This document shows positions 37,601 to 48,600 of a stretch of DNA of 64,000 nucleotides, one piece after another. The translations under genes were made by a program, and so were the position numbers. Source of the DNA: Zingiber officinale (lineage: Eukaryota; Streptophyta; Magnoliopsida; Zingiberales; Zingiberaceae); assembly GCF_018446385.1 (NCBI RefSeq), contig NC_055987.1:9013705-9077704 (forward strand), read 5' to 3'. Every line of letters begins with the position of its first letter. Position 1 is the stretch's first letter. The notes below the pieces were generated by a model. It did not search any database. It saw only the letters and a program-made list of their open reading frames with translations, and was not told the DNA's origin.

Positions 37601-38779
37601 TTTAAGAAAACTCTATATTCTATCATACAAACATGGTTACTTAAATTTAAAGGTCTTCCTAACCCTAAGCCCTTTTCTTGGCCGAAACATATAAATGCAT
37701 TTCTTTTGGTTCCAAGTAGCTTTTAAGCAAGAAAACCAATAAAAGATCCTTAATAGTTCATGGAGAGAATCTTGCACTAGTTTGGTTACACAATATTTTC
37801 CCTAACCTCTTTAAAATATTTTTGGCCGAAATTCTAGGGTTAGGTACTCCTCTGATCAAGCATCATTTAGGTATAAAAACATGAAGAAAATCCTTCCTAC
37901 ATAGCATAGAAAAATATCATGAAATAAGGACTTGTTTAAACCTTCCTAGATTTGAAAACCCTTTCTTTGGCCGAATTTTTCTTAAATTCTTTCCTAGGTT
38001 TTCTAATCCTTATAAAATCAGAAAATCACATAAAAAGCCTTGTACCACAGGTGAGGGGAAGCTTACATCCTTTTCGCTTGTGGATCTAAGGTATGGTGAT
38101 GGAAGAAGTAGCCTCTTCTTCTAATTCCTTTCCCTTGATTCCCTTGCTAAGTCCTCCTTGTATCTTAGGCTTTCTTAGGGGAAAAACCTTGGCGTTGGGG
38201 CCGAAGATGGAGGAGAGGGGACTGATGGTTTCGGTGAGGGAGAGGAAGAATGAGAAAATGAGAGAAAAATAAACTTCTCTTTTCTTGCTCTCTTTTATGT
38301 TAAGGGGGAAGAGGTAGCAAAATTGATTTTTACTTTCCTTCTCCCTTAGCCTTTTTTTTTTCTATTTCCTGTTTATTTTATTTATTCATTTATTCTTACC
38401 ATTCATGATGAAATAAGGGGGATTGAATCCTCTTAATTCCCTCTTTAAATTTTCGGCAAAAACAAAGAGGAAGAGGGAGAGAAAGGGAGGAAGGCAAGTT
38501 GCCTTTCTCTTACTCCTTTCTTGTTTTCTTTTGGCTAGCTTTTACTCTTACCTTTATCATGAGTTTCCCTCCTTTGTTATCAACATCTTCTCTCTATCCC
38601 AATTGGTTTCTACTAATTAATTCTATGAAATATAATATAAGAGGTTCATGGTTCAATCCTTGACCTCCTCTTTTTTTTATTTCATTTTATTTCTTTTTGC
38701 TTCAACTCACTTCCTATTATTTTTCTAAGGAAAAATCCCACATTCATATATTTATCTTACAGGCTTAGTGGGTATTACA
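34631..38779 (-). repeat. Gypsy LTR 4 (outer, 5' end of element on minus strand)
   Basis: A 4149-bp LTR ending GGGTATTACA on the plus strand, directly before the ATGAG duplication (38780-38784). It has seven copies of the AGTATGCATCACTTAGGC unit. Closer to LTRs 2 and 3 than to LTR 1. Confidence 0.93.
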
Positions 38780-38784
38780 ATGAG
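38780..38784. other. Gypsy-array target-site duplication, right copy
   Basis: ATGAG, matching 11529-11533. The LINE reading continues immediately after it. Confidence 0.9.
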
Positions 38785-40600
38785 AGGGTGCATGGAAGTT
38801 ATGGGCTTAGAACAAGAAATGAAGAAGAAAAAATTATATTGGATTTTGCGATAACATATGATTTATTGATTTTATAGTAGCTAATCTGTTTTTAAATAAA
38901 AAAGAACACTCGGTCATATTCAAAAGTGGAAATAATAAATATCAAATTGAGGGATAGAAAATTTTATAAAGATTGCAAGAACATCCTTGAAAAAAGTTTA
39001 ATTACTCAACATAGGTTAGTAGTTTTGGATATATGTTCTAAGTATAGTATCAATAGAAGGAAAATATATACGACTCCTAAAATTAAGTGATAGAAGTTAA
39101 AAAATGAGAAACAAGACATATTTAAGGATAAGATCGGAGTACAAGCATTAGAACGACATGAGATAAGATGGTATCAATGTTGAAAATCATAGCCGAGAGT
39201 ATACTCGGTGGGTCCAAGGGACATGTACCATCAAGTAAGGAATCTTGGTGGTGAAAAAAGAAAGTACATGAGAGAGTGAAAGAAAAACGAAGGAATTATA
39301 TATTTGTAAGAACGTGAAATTTTTTAAAAATTATACAATAGTCAAGATAGATGCTAAGAAAGTAGTGAATGAAGCAAAGAATGATTATATCGAAAATTGG
39401 TAACAAAAGAAGGGGAAAGAGACATTTATAAAATAGCCAAAGTGAGAGAGGTGAACACAAAATATTTTATCCAAATAAGATGTATTAAAGATAAATGCAA
39501 TAGGGTACTAGTAAATGATGAAAAAATATAAGAGCGATGTAAAAGATATTTTCATCAACTTTTGTAATGAAGGTTTAAGAGACTAACTTAGCTTAGGTAA
39601 TTTAAGTAGATCAAATGAGTATAGAAATTTAATTTTTTTTATTGTATAATTCAAATTTCAGAAGTAGAACAAGCTTTAGATGGGATGCAAAATAGAAAAG
39701 TCATTGGATCAGATGATATTCTGATAGAGGTATGGGAGTGCATAGGGAAATAAGATATTTAATGACTTAGAAAATTATTTAACATAATATTGAAAATAAA
39801 AAAATATTAAATTAATGGAGGATAAATACTCTAGTTCTCTTATATAAGAACAAGAGAGACGTTCAAAATTGTACAAACTATAGGGGTATTAAACTACTGA
39901 GTCATACTATGAAACTCTTGGAAAGAATAATAGAAAAAAGATTAAGGAGACCATGGTGATCGAAAATCAATTTGGGTTCATGCCTAGAAGGTTGTTAATA
40001 GAAACTATACATCTTCTCAAGCAATTAGTTGAAAAGTGCAAGGAGCAAAAGCAAGATCTACATATGATATTCATTAATTTGGAAAAAAAACTTATGATAG
40101 AGTCCCAAGAAAAATTATATGGAGAATTCTAGAAAAGAGAGGTGTTAGCGTAGAATATATTGAACTAATTAAGGATATATATGAGGATGTAACGAAAGAC
40201 TTTGGGCGGATTAACTGAAATATTTCCACTAAAGATAGGGTTATATCAAAGATCAACTCCTTATCTTTTCACACTAATTATGGGCAAACTCACGGGACAC
40301 ATTCGAGGCATAATATCATGGTGCATGTTGTCTACAGATGATATTGTTTTGGTAGATGAGACACGTGAAAAAGTAAATGCTATACTAAAAGCTTGGCGGG
40401 AAACATAGAGAGATGTTTTACATAAAATACAAGGAGAATAGTTGAAATGAAGGAGAGCGTCGGGTGTTTTATGTGATCGTAAAATACCTCTAAAACTTAA
40501 AGAGAAGTTATATAAAATGACGGTTAGATCTATTATGTTATATGATACTGAATGTTCGGCTATGACTCAAGAACATGAGCAAAAGATGACAGTTGCAGAG
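38785..40600 (+). pseudogene. RTE endonuclease end and reverse transcriptase remnant (LINE 3' half)
   Basis: It resumes directly where the left half stops (RVHGSYGLRTRNEEEKIILD). The RT region follows with recognisable pieces: EVEQALDGMQNRKVIGSDDI (about 39662), a QFGFMPRR block, a FINLEKK block (about 40070) and the STDDIVLV catalytic block. Multiple stops and frame shifts. Beyond 40560 a C-terminal RTE tail (MTQEHEQKM, REKARVTSLKGKLQETRLRR) is still readable. Confidence 0.8.
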
Positions 40601-40927
40601 ATGAAGATGTAAGGTAAATGTGTGGACATACAAGGATATACATAATAAAAAATGAGAGCATTAGAGAGAAAGCCAGAGTTACATCTCTTAAGGGAAAACT
40701 CCAAGAGACACGTTTAAGAAGGTACGAACATGTACATAGATAACCAATAAATGTTCCAGTTAGGGGATGCAAAACTATGACAAATATGCAAAGTTGGTTA
40801 GAAACAATAAATAAAATTTATTTAAGTATAGATGATGACATATAGGGGATAGAACCTAATGACGTAGAATGATTCATATAGTCAATATTATCTAGTGGGA
40901 TAAAGCTTGATGGTGGTTGTTATTATT

Positions 40928-40946
40928 ATATGTATTGCAATAGGAA
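40928..40946. other. LINE target-site duplication, right copy
   Basis: Exact 19-base match to 10692-10710, following the TTA-repeat tail of the LINE. Confidence 0.92.
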
Positions 40947-43400
40947 TTATCCGCCACATCAAGTTAATTCCGAATATTATGCATTTTAATACAATGAATG
41001 ACATTGGATGAACAAAGAAATTATATAAGAACAATTTCATTTTTCTAGTAGTTGTTTACTTTGATCTTGACTAATATATAGGTTAGGGCATGCTACATCT
41101 AACCTCTTTAACTAGGCCTAGTTAACTAGTTCAAAGGTTAAATCCTTTACCTAATAATTATAAAGCTGTCCTTTGTCTATATATTCCATGTAATGAAGAG
41201 CTGCATGAGTTTAAAATGGGGCAGTGCGATTGTAGTGCTTCAGCTTCCTGCACACTGCCCTTCCTGATGTTGCGTCTTAATTATTTAATAAACACCCTAG
41301 AGAATATATTGCATACCTGCCCTCACCTATTGAGATTCCATCCATGCATGCATATCTCTTGCAACTCCTACTTGGAAGAAACTAGGTGTAGCTTATGTGT
41401 GCAAGAAAATAAGAGAATGAGAATCCAATGTTGTACACTGGTATACAAGTCATGGTAGAAATCTATGTATGTTCTATACAATTGATAGTCATTTCCACAT
41501 GTGGAATTGCTATTGGTGTGGTTGATATCTATGGAGTATCAAATGTCATCTCATGTGATAGAGGAAAAGCTACTATCCATCCCTGTGATATAACTTTGGG
41601 TTATTTCATGCTTTCTATCTATACTTAGCCAGTAAACTCCAGTAAATTATTTAGATGTTCCAGACTTGTAATTATTTCTTGGACTTGCTATGCCTAAGTC
41701 AGAATTCTTAATTAGGAAGACAAAAATAATCCAAAAAGTTTGATGCATTTTAGGTACTTGATATTTTATCATGCCTACTTTGCATGCCATTCATGTAAAA
41801 AAATTACTGGAGGCTAGATGCCTCTAGACAATGTAAATTATGTTAATTAACAATGTTTGTTGCAATAGAATCATGGGCCACAGCATAACATGTCATGAAA
41901 ACATTTAAAGTTCATATATTTTTTTTAAAATTCAATTATACTGTTTAGCTCTTAAAAATAGAGGCAAACGGTTGCAATGAGGTGATAAATAAACATGAGA
42001 GGTTCCGATAGGTAGGTATGTACATTTTGTTTATAAAGATGCATGCACCAATGCACTCTTTTTTTTTTTTTCTTTTCGATTTATTCTCTATTATTTATTG
42101 CCTATGTTTTTTTATGGTTACATATATTCTCTTTCTTTCTGGGTGTGCCAAACTAACTCTCCATATCTTCCTATGTATAATATTTTTTTTTAAAGGAAAC
42201 AAAAATTAGTACTTGTTGAAATAGTTAACCTTTCTTCATCCTCTCCACCATCATCAGTATTGGAATATTTGGTGTTTGGTACAGGAAAACCTGAATGTGC
42301 TATTCACACAAGTTTGAACTAATGCACCAATTGGGTTACATTGTTCCCTGCAGAACTTATCCAGCCATGCCTGGCACATGAAAATGAATGAGCTGGAGCT
42401 GTACCTGAAGCTTGCTACAGATCCATTTATCACACTAAAGTAATGGAACAATGACATTCTGTACCAGCGCACCAGTACTCTCTATCCACCACTGAGCTCA
42501 AGCAGTCTAAAAGATAGGTGTCTTTTAACTCTAACAGACACAGTGCCAGTGATGTTTGACAAGGTAACTCCTATTCCTGAATAATTTTGAGTGTGCCCCT
42601 GCAACGAGGTTGAAATATGCATTACTGATTGAACATTGACTGGAAAATATTACTACAATTGAGGCTTTCAAGGATAAGCTTTTTTCCTGGCAACACTTTA
42701 AGGCAAGTGGATAGCTTACACTTGCATAAATGTCATGAACTTATAATTTTTTCCATTCATGGAAGAACTCATATCATTATAATTTTTAGATGAAAATAAG
42801 TAAATATAGCACTTGCAAGTGGCATCTAGATCAACACATCATGACCACTTTAGGTTCCTCTCTCTTTCTACATTACCTACCTTTCCCCGGATTCAACTCT
42901 GCAGCCTGAAGTTCCAATCTAAATTCAAACATGTGCCTCTTTCCAATATACAAATCAGTTCATTCTGTCAGCACATAAATGGTCTTTCATAATCTTTGTC
43001 AAATTGCAGCACCATATTCCCTGATATCCTATGAGATGGCATGAGGTCATTTCCTTGCTTCAACTGGAGACATACTTGGTGATCTCACACTCCTGCTTTT
43101 GAGCTCATGGAATCACTTTAAAGCATTAGGTGAGCTGCTAGGTTCATGCACTTCAGGCATGCGGCTGAGCACTTCCTTTGATCCCCAGAGCAAAGATTGG
43201 ATGGAGGCAAGTCAAAAGGTAATCCACTTTTTGTTGAACAAATAATTCATTCAAGAGGTTCCAGATTTAGAGAATAACTCATCAGATTTACTCACCATGC
43301 AGTGGCTCATCCACTTGCTCTTTATTCAATATACTCTTACGTATACCCAAAAAAAAGTAGATTCCAGTTCCTATGTCAGATTTGAGGCCTCTTATCATTT
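40947..43400. other. Upstream region of the FT-like gene, no gene recognised
   Basis: About 2.5 kb of AT-rich host DNA between the LINE and the FT-like gene. Short ORFs here show no known domain. It should contain the proximal promoter. A possible ancient transposase scrap near 42380-42500 (ELELYLKLATDPF, WNNDILYQR) is too weak to call. Confidence 0.4.
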
Positions 43401-43407
43401 GCAGCAG

Positions 43408-43414
43408 TATAAAT
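43408..43414 (+). promoter_or_regulatory. Probable TATA box of the FT-like gene
   Basis: TATAAAT lies 78 bp before the ATG at 43492, leaving room for a short 5' UTR of about 50 bases. Confidence 0.5.
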
Positions 43415-43491
43415 GGACCTCCAATTCATCCACGCAACCATCGAGCCGCTGCTAAGGAATAGGACCATTCAAAACCTCTCTGTCGTTAGTA

Positions 43492-44559
43492 ATGTCGAGG
43501 GATCCTCTCGTTGTAGGGAATGTGATCGGTGATGTGTTGGACCAATTCGTCCAAACAGCAAATTTTCGGGTGATGTACAACAAGGAAATAACGAATGGGT
43601 CTGAACTCAAGCCGTCTGTAGTGGCTAAAGAGCCAAGGGTTGAGATCAGAGGCCATGACATGAGGACCCTTTATACACTTGTAAGTACATAAAACTTGTA
43701 GCATTGCATGTCAAAAAAACAGTGCCACGGACCATATTAGGGATGACAGAGATTTTGCCATGTCTGTTCAACCAACTTAAAGTGGATGCAGATAGTCAAA
43801 ATTTGATATGCAAACTAGGTTTTCTTCTACTTCTGGGTTTTCCTAATAGGTTTTGATTATTTAACTACTAGCAAGAATCTGCATCTAAGACATGGAAGTA
43901 TTAGGATTCAGAAGTTATAATATAGTAGAATTCATTTTTTGATTGCTTTGTCTGTGTTTGAGAAGGTTATGGTGGATCCAGATGCACCAAGCCCCAGTAA
44001 TCCAACAAAGAGGGAGCATCTTCATTGGTGAGATCAAAACTAGAAGAAAGATTTCCAAATTATCAAAAGGAAGAAACTAATAGTTGCTCTTTTTTTTGGT
44101 TCTTTCAGGTTGGTGACAGACATCCCAGAAACAACTAATGCCAGATTTGGTGAGTGAGATCAGGATCTACATGTACATAGCCATTAAAGTGAAATCTTGT
44201 GTTGTAAATTTGGTAATAAATTGAAAAATTATTTAGTCATAAAGGCTAATAAATTACTGAGAGTATGAAATTACTAGTTACATTGCCATATTTATCTGAA
44301 CACATTAGAAGAATGTTTCCTATGCGTCATCTTACCAGGAAATGAGATTGTTTGCTATGAGAGCCCCCAGCCAACCGCTGGGATTCATCGATTTGTGTTT
44401 GTGCTCTTTCGGCAATCAGTTCGACAAACGGTCTACGCACCAGGGTGGAGACAAAACTTCAACACAAGGGATTTCTTACAGCTCTATAACCTTGGGGACC
44501 CTGTTGCTGCACTGTTCTTCAATTGCCAAAGGGAGAATGGCTGTGGTGGAAGAAGGTAA
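43492..44559 (+). CDS. FT-like: FT-like phosphatidylethanolamine-binding protein (florigen family), four exons
   Basis: The gene encodes a PEBP protein of the FLOWERING LOCUS T group, mobile regulators that bind FD and 14-3-3 proteins at the shoot apex. Exons are 43492-43680, 43966-44027, 44109-44149 and 44339-44559. The inner exons are 62 and 41 nt, the sizes typical of FT genes, and all junctions are GT-AG. The product is 170 residues: [19 protein letters not shown], then [10 protein letters not shown] (67-76), [10 protein letters not shown], the FT-type loop [14 protein letters not shown], and the C-terminus [14 protein letters not shown] Tyr85 aligns with His81 here (KREHLHW), the residue typical of TFL1 repressors, while the loop is FT type. 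Frame is intact. A nested transposon block ends 2.5 kb upstream. Activator or antagonist cannot be decided from sequence alone. Confidence 0.93.
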
Positions 44560-45025
44560 GAATTTCATTAATTAATCAGGTTTCAGGGAATCAGAAAGTT
44601 TTATGCATTCCCGTCATTTTTTTCTTGAAGGTACTAATCTTAATCTGTCAATGGATGGACTTGATTGTGAAGTTGTCAAGTATGTATGATCATTCAAGGA
44701 GACAGCATCCATGCAAGATTTACACATATTATCAACTTTAATTGTCATTTCAGATACAATAATTAAGCTGTGTTTTGATGGTAACTAATCTCTCTATGAA
44801 TAGGTTTGTCTCTACAATATTTTTGTGTGGAAGTGTGTTGCATCTGATTCAAGAAGGTTATACTTCAAGTTATTGTTCTTACTTTTTTTTTTATTAATTA
44901 AGAATTTCTAGTAGTCTCATGAAAGAGATTTATGTAACTATGGTTATTATGAATTAAGCACACCTACTTAATGGTCCTACTTGTTAATACTAGGGGTAAA
45001 AGACCTTAAAATGCCTATAATCTAA
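44560..45025. other. 3' flank of the FT-like gene
   Basis: AT-rich sequence that presumably holds the 3' UTR and terminator. No further gene is seen. Confidence 0.4.
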
Positions 45026-45462
45026 CACTACAAGAAAAACAGTGATTAGCCACTGAAACTATCGCTTGCAAGTTTTTTGGTCGGTATTGCATTTAACGAT
45101 GGAATTTAATTTCATATATAAATTCTGCCACTAACTTAAGAATTAACTAGGAAAAACATGATGAGATCACTAATCATATATAAATCCATCCCTTTTCCAT
45201 ATACAGAGAGCAACAAAGATGAATAAACAAGAAAAGCATGGCAACTTCAAAAGGTATAGTTAGAAAAGTTAATCAACGAGAATACAAAAAATGTAAATGT
45301 ATACATATATTTGATACATTTAAACATACAAATATTTTAGTTTGATGGTTCACTAAGAAACTCAAAAGACCTAGGGAAATCCAGAGGAAATTAACAACCC
45401 CAGACGATGCAAAATAGAACATAAAAGAATGAAGAAGATGTAGATTGCTGCTTGTTGGGAGA

Positions 45463-45621
45463 TCAAACCCTTAATTTTCTGCTGTTTCTTCTTCCCCATG
45501 CCTTCTCAAATTTCCTCCCCTTGGACCAGACATAAAGCTTTGTGTGGCTGTGTTGCACACCGGGAGCTTTGCCGAAGTGCTTAACAGCTTCCCTTGCATT
45601 ATTGGGACCCCTCAGGAGAAT
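45463..45621 (-). pseudogene. Last-exon fragment of ribosomal protein eL18 (RPL18)
   Basis: The minus strand reads [20 protein letters not shown] and continues through HSHTK, SKGRKFE and GRRNSR to a stop, 52 codons in all. This is the C-terminus of the 60S subunit protein eL18. A splice acceptor (TTTAG) precedes it, so the copy came from genomic DNA, not from mRNA. Upstream exons of eL18 are not seen anywhere in the next kilobases. Conserved residues are changed; two Arg-to-Trp changes fit CGG-to-TGG methylation decay. The frame is still open, but it cannot make eL18 alone. Confidence 0.75.
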
Positions 45622-46733
45622 CTAAACATACAGAACAAGATTGGTTGGAACGCAAAAGATAAATTGAAAGTGAGGAAGTGACAATTAGTAACAGCATTCA
45701 GTAAGTTCTAAAATGATCATCCTTAGGGACTTTTTCTCAGATTTGCAAGCAGCAACCAAAGTAATCAAGTAGAGAGTTTCTTTCAATAAACCAAAAACCC
45801 ATCCACACAAGGCTCTAGAGCATTCAGCAATATTGAACAAATCAATTAATGCAGCGATACATAAATGTTAAGATGGTACAAAAGGATTTATTGTGATTGA
45901 TGAAGCTCAAATGTCTAGGCATCCAACTGTCCGGGGATGTTACATGTGAGCCTTCGAATTCTGTGCATGGAAGCTATTATGTTGAGATGCATTCTTAATT
46001 TGTAATCAACTTGCATAACAAGCATTGCTTCTTTAGACAGTGAAATCATGAAAAGGCGCATTTAAATTAGAGAAAACTCCTAAAATTTTTGTTTATCTTG
46101 CTTCTGTTTATACAAAAACAAAAAGAGCAAATTCACAAATATATTCAACATATTAAGATTTTAAATAAGGGAAACACAGAGGATGCATATCAAATCCCAC
46201 CCTAGAAATATGGCTATACGATCTTTAAAGATTGACAATATTTACAAAATTATTTAAATATTTCAACACTCCCCCTCAATCTGGTGCATAGATGTCACAC
46301 ATGCCCAACTTGCCTAAGAACTATGATATCAAAACAGATAAGCTTGAAATTTTGAAATTTCACTATGATATTAAGAAAAGATCAATTAAACAAAAGTGCA
46401 TTACACAAAAAATAGTCTTTAAAAATCGAAAACATCTACAACCAACAAAGCACTTACCTTATGGCAAAAAATAAATGGAAGCAGAGTTGAGAGATAACAT
46501 AATATATAAGTAGAAGCTTAGAAAAATCACTATAGGAAAATAGACATAGAGGAGAAAATGCCAGCAAGATATGAAAGAGATAATTAGATGACTTATCCAA
46601 AATGCCATAAATTTATAGAGAGAGAGATCGCAAGATCCATTTAGGAGAAATGTATCATAAAGATTCAAAATTACAGAATGAATAAAGCAAAGCAAGTTTA
46701 ACATGCTTTAAAAGAATATACCTTAATGGAAGT

Positions 46734-47102
46734 TTAGATATCTGCTAATGGTAATAGAATATGTTCATCGTTAACAAAGTTTTGAAGATGCCAAACATAA
46801 GCTTGAGGCGTGTCCATATGACAAGTAACAACATTGTACCAATCACGTTCACGAATCTCAGCTGAAATATCCAGAAACAAACAAAACTCAGGCATATTGA
46901 GCAGAAAATGTAAGTGGTAGTATGCTTCCAAGAGGGCAAAATCATGCCATTTTAAGTTGCATGATAAACAAACGAAGAAACAAACTGTTTTTGGAAGATT
47001 ATGCAAGTCAAGATGAGCATAAGGAGGATTCTTACCCTCCATCAACAATTTCATCAAGGCAAAGAAGGATCCAATCCGAGTTTTTAAGGGTTGACCCTTT
47101 AT
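46734..47102 (-). CDS. Unrecognised two-exon coding fragment
   Basis: Two minus-strand exons (47036-47102 and 46734-46861) are bounded by acceptor ATGCAG, donor GTAAGA and acceptor TTTCAG, and stay in frame across the junction. They read IKGQPLKTRIGSFFALMKLL, then EIRERDWYNVVTCHMDTPQA and a stop after LPLADI. I do not recognise the family and no start codon is assigned. It may be the 3' end of a gene carried by the presumed CACTA element. Confidence 0.3.
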   Translation of the reverse strand: MKGQPLKTRIGSFFALMKLLMEGKNPPYAHLDLHNLPKTVCFFVCLSCNLKWHDFALLEAYYHLHFLLNMPEFCLFLDISAEIRERDWYNVVTCHMDTPQAYVWHLQNFVNDEHILLPLADI

Positions 47103-47249
47103 CTGCATTGTTCCTTAAAAGATGTAATACAATTAGAGCTGCATATAATATCAAAATTAACAAAACCATTTTGTATGTTTTACGAGTTGATAAACAAAAA
47201 GACAAAGTTGAAGGTCAACAAACCTAAGAAGAATTGTTATTATTATGCG

Positions 47250-47474
47250 CTACTTATCAGCACCTTGAGGGTCTTCAGTCTCTTGGGAATCAAAACCATA
47301 CCCGATCTTCAATCGACTGCTATACTGCCTAACCCCATCTTCTACCACCTTGACCCGACCTTCCACCAACCGCTTTAATGTCGTGACCCAATCCCTCAAT
47401 TCTTGATTCTCTTGTCTTAATGCTTGCACTTCAGTAGATGAAGAACTCAGACCCTTGAGCTTAGGAGTAGACAT
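47250..47474 (-). CDS. Small coiled-coil ORF, unrecognised
   Basis: A 74-codon ORF starting MSTPKLKGLSSSSTEVQALR with heptad-like Leu/Val spacing (QALRQENQELRDWVTTLKRL). Such coiled coils occur at the C-termini of plant CACTA TnpA-like and other transposase proteins, but also in many others. It lies just upstream of the fragment at 46734-47102 on the same strand and could be an exon of the same transcript. Function unknown. Confidence 0.3.
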   Translation of the reverse strand: MSTPKLKGLSSSSTEVQALRQENQELRDWVTTLKRLVEGRVKVVEDGVRQYSSRLKIGYGFDSQETEDPQGADK

Positions 47475-48239
47475 CAAATAGAGGAAGATGATGAAGCGAC
47501 AAAATGTCCAATTGCCTCAATCAAATAAGGCTCTATGACAGTACGAGTTGTAATAATTTGGAACAAAATTATTTTTACATAGATGTACTTTCACAGTATC
47601 CTTATCAGGAAAAGTTGTATTTCTGCATTTGCAATGAGAACACGGACAATGTAACTTGTCAACATCCATACAGTTTGGATGACGCTTAGCGAAGTTTACA
47701 AACTCTTCAACTCCATTAAATATTCATCGGTTATAAATCCATTAGTGCATCCAAGCTTTATTCATATTCATTGTAACCTAAAGAGAAATAAATTTACAAC
47801 ATTATTAAAAGTGTAAAAAAAAACATGCATATTGTTAAAACATAAACTTGTGAGCGTAGTCATGTGAAAGTCCAGCAAAATTGAATAACAAGTTACTTTT
47901 TGTTGTAACTCAATAAGAAGCAAAGCTCCGTGACCATATGCTAGGTCATAATATACTTTTGATGAATGTGTAATTATTGATAAAGCTACGGTTCATGATG
48001 TAGATCGAACTACTTGACAGTCCTATAGTCCGGTGAAATAGCAATTTAGCATATGATAAAGTGGAGTTCACAATGCACATTGACCTCACACAATAAATTT
48101 TGAAAATATCAGATTAGCAAACCTTAAACAGTAGAGCTTGGTGCCGAGATAATCCTACTTGTAAGCAGCAAATTGTTAACAAACTTGTCTGATGTGTGCT
48201 GAGCAATTCAGAAATCATTTCCATCCATTAATTTATGTC

Positions 48240-48600
48240 ATTTGGAGAAAAAGAAGGATTCCGGAGAGCAACTGGGAACTATACAACAACTTCTGCAGGC
48301 GCCCTCGACCAGAGCTGCACGCGGCCTGGTCGAGGGCAGGCGGCTAGGTCACGCACGGCCTAGTGACCTCACTGCGAGGCCGCAGCCGAGATCGCGCCCG
48401 GCCTCGCGACCTCGCTGCGAGGCCGCCGCCCAGTCGCGACCTGGCCGCGCCACGGCGAGGTCGCGACTCGGCTGCCGACACATCGGGTAGACCGTCGGGG
48501 GAGAGGGAAGAGGGAGGAGAAGCGAACCTGAGGAGAGATCGGCGTTAGGAGATCGGGAGAGAAGCAGGCGGGGAGATCGGCGTGAGGAGATCGGAAAGAA
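48240..48600. other. GC-rich block with CTCGCGACC/GCGAGG motifs
   Basis: A sharp GC-rich island in AT-rich surroundings. It holds repeated, partly self-complementary motifs (GCCTCGCGACCTCGCTGCGA at about 48401-48420, GAGGTCGCGACT at about 48457) and then a purine-rich GAGATCGGCG repeat (48530-48590). On the minus strand it resembles a pyrimidine-rich 5' UTR of the transcript that would include 47474-46734. It could also be subterminal transposon sequence. Confidence 0.4.

Larger units (their letters stand above)
11534..38779 (-). mobile_element. Tandem array of a Tekay/Del-like Ty3/Gypsy element: four LTRs, three bodies
   Basis: LTRs lie at 11534-15751, 19275-23426, 26982-31106 and 34631-38779, with bodies between. 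Each LTR reads TGTAATACCC...GGCGTTACA on the minus strand. One ATGAG pair flanks the whole array, so it entered the LINE as a single insertion. The later copies came from unequal recombination between LTRs or from insertion of an already joined form. The copies are nearly identical, so the array is young. RT and gag resemble chromoviruses of the Tekay/Del group, which are known for long LTRs. No integrase or chromodomain is recognised in any copy. Confidence 0.93.
10711..40927 (+). mobile_element. RTE-type LINE, split by the Gypsy array
   Basis: The two halves (10711-11533 and 38785-40927) add up to about 2.97 kb, close to full length for a plant RTE. The left half has the typical RTE leader starting near 10741 (GGCCGGTCCCAAGTCCGGAT) and an endonuclease remnant that reads ISTYAPQIGLDKNTKSKF at about 11375-11430 and ILIGNDLNRHV at about 11480-11515. 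The right half continues the same protein immediately. It has RT remnants ENQFGFMPRR (about 39965), a degraded LYQGSALSPYLF block (about 40240) and a CMLSTDDIVLVDE catalytic block (about 40322-40360), where RTE elements usually read FADD. Many stops and frame changes make it long dead. The 3' end is a short TTA-repeat tail. An exact 19-bp duplication flanks it. Confidence 0.93.

Noticed and set aside
11534-38779. Three independent Gypsy insertions
   Set aside because: Neighbouring bodies share a single LTR and only the outer ends carry a target duplication.
42290-42560. A hAT-transposase-like scrap upstream of the FT-like gene
   Set aside because: The resemblance is limited to a few residues around ELELYL and YPPL, with a stop in between. 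Not enough to call.
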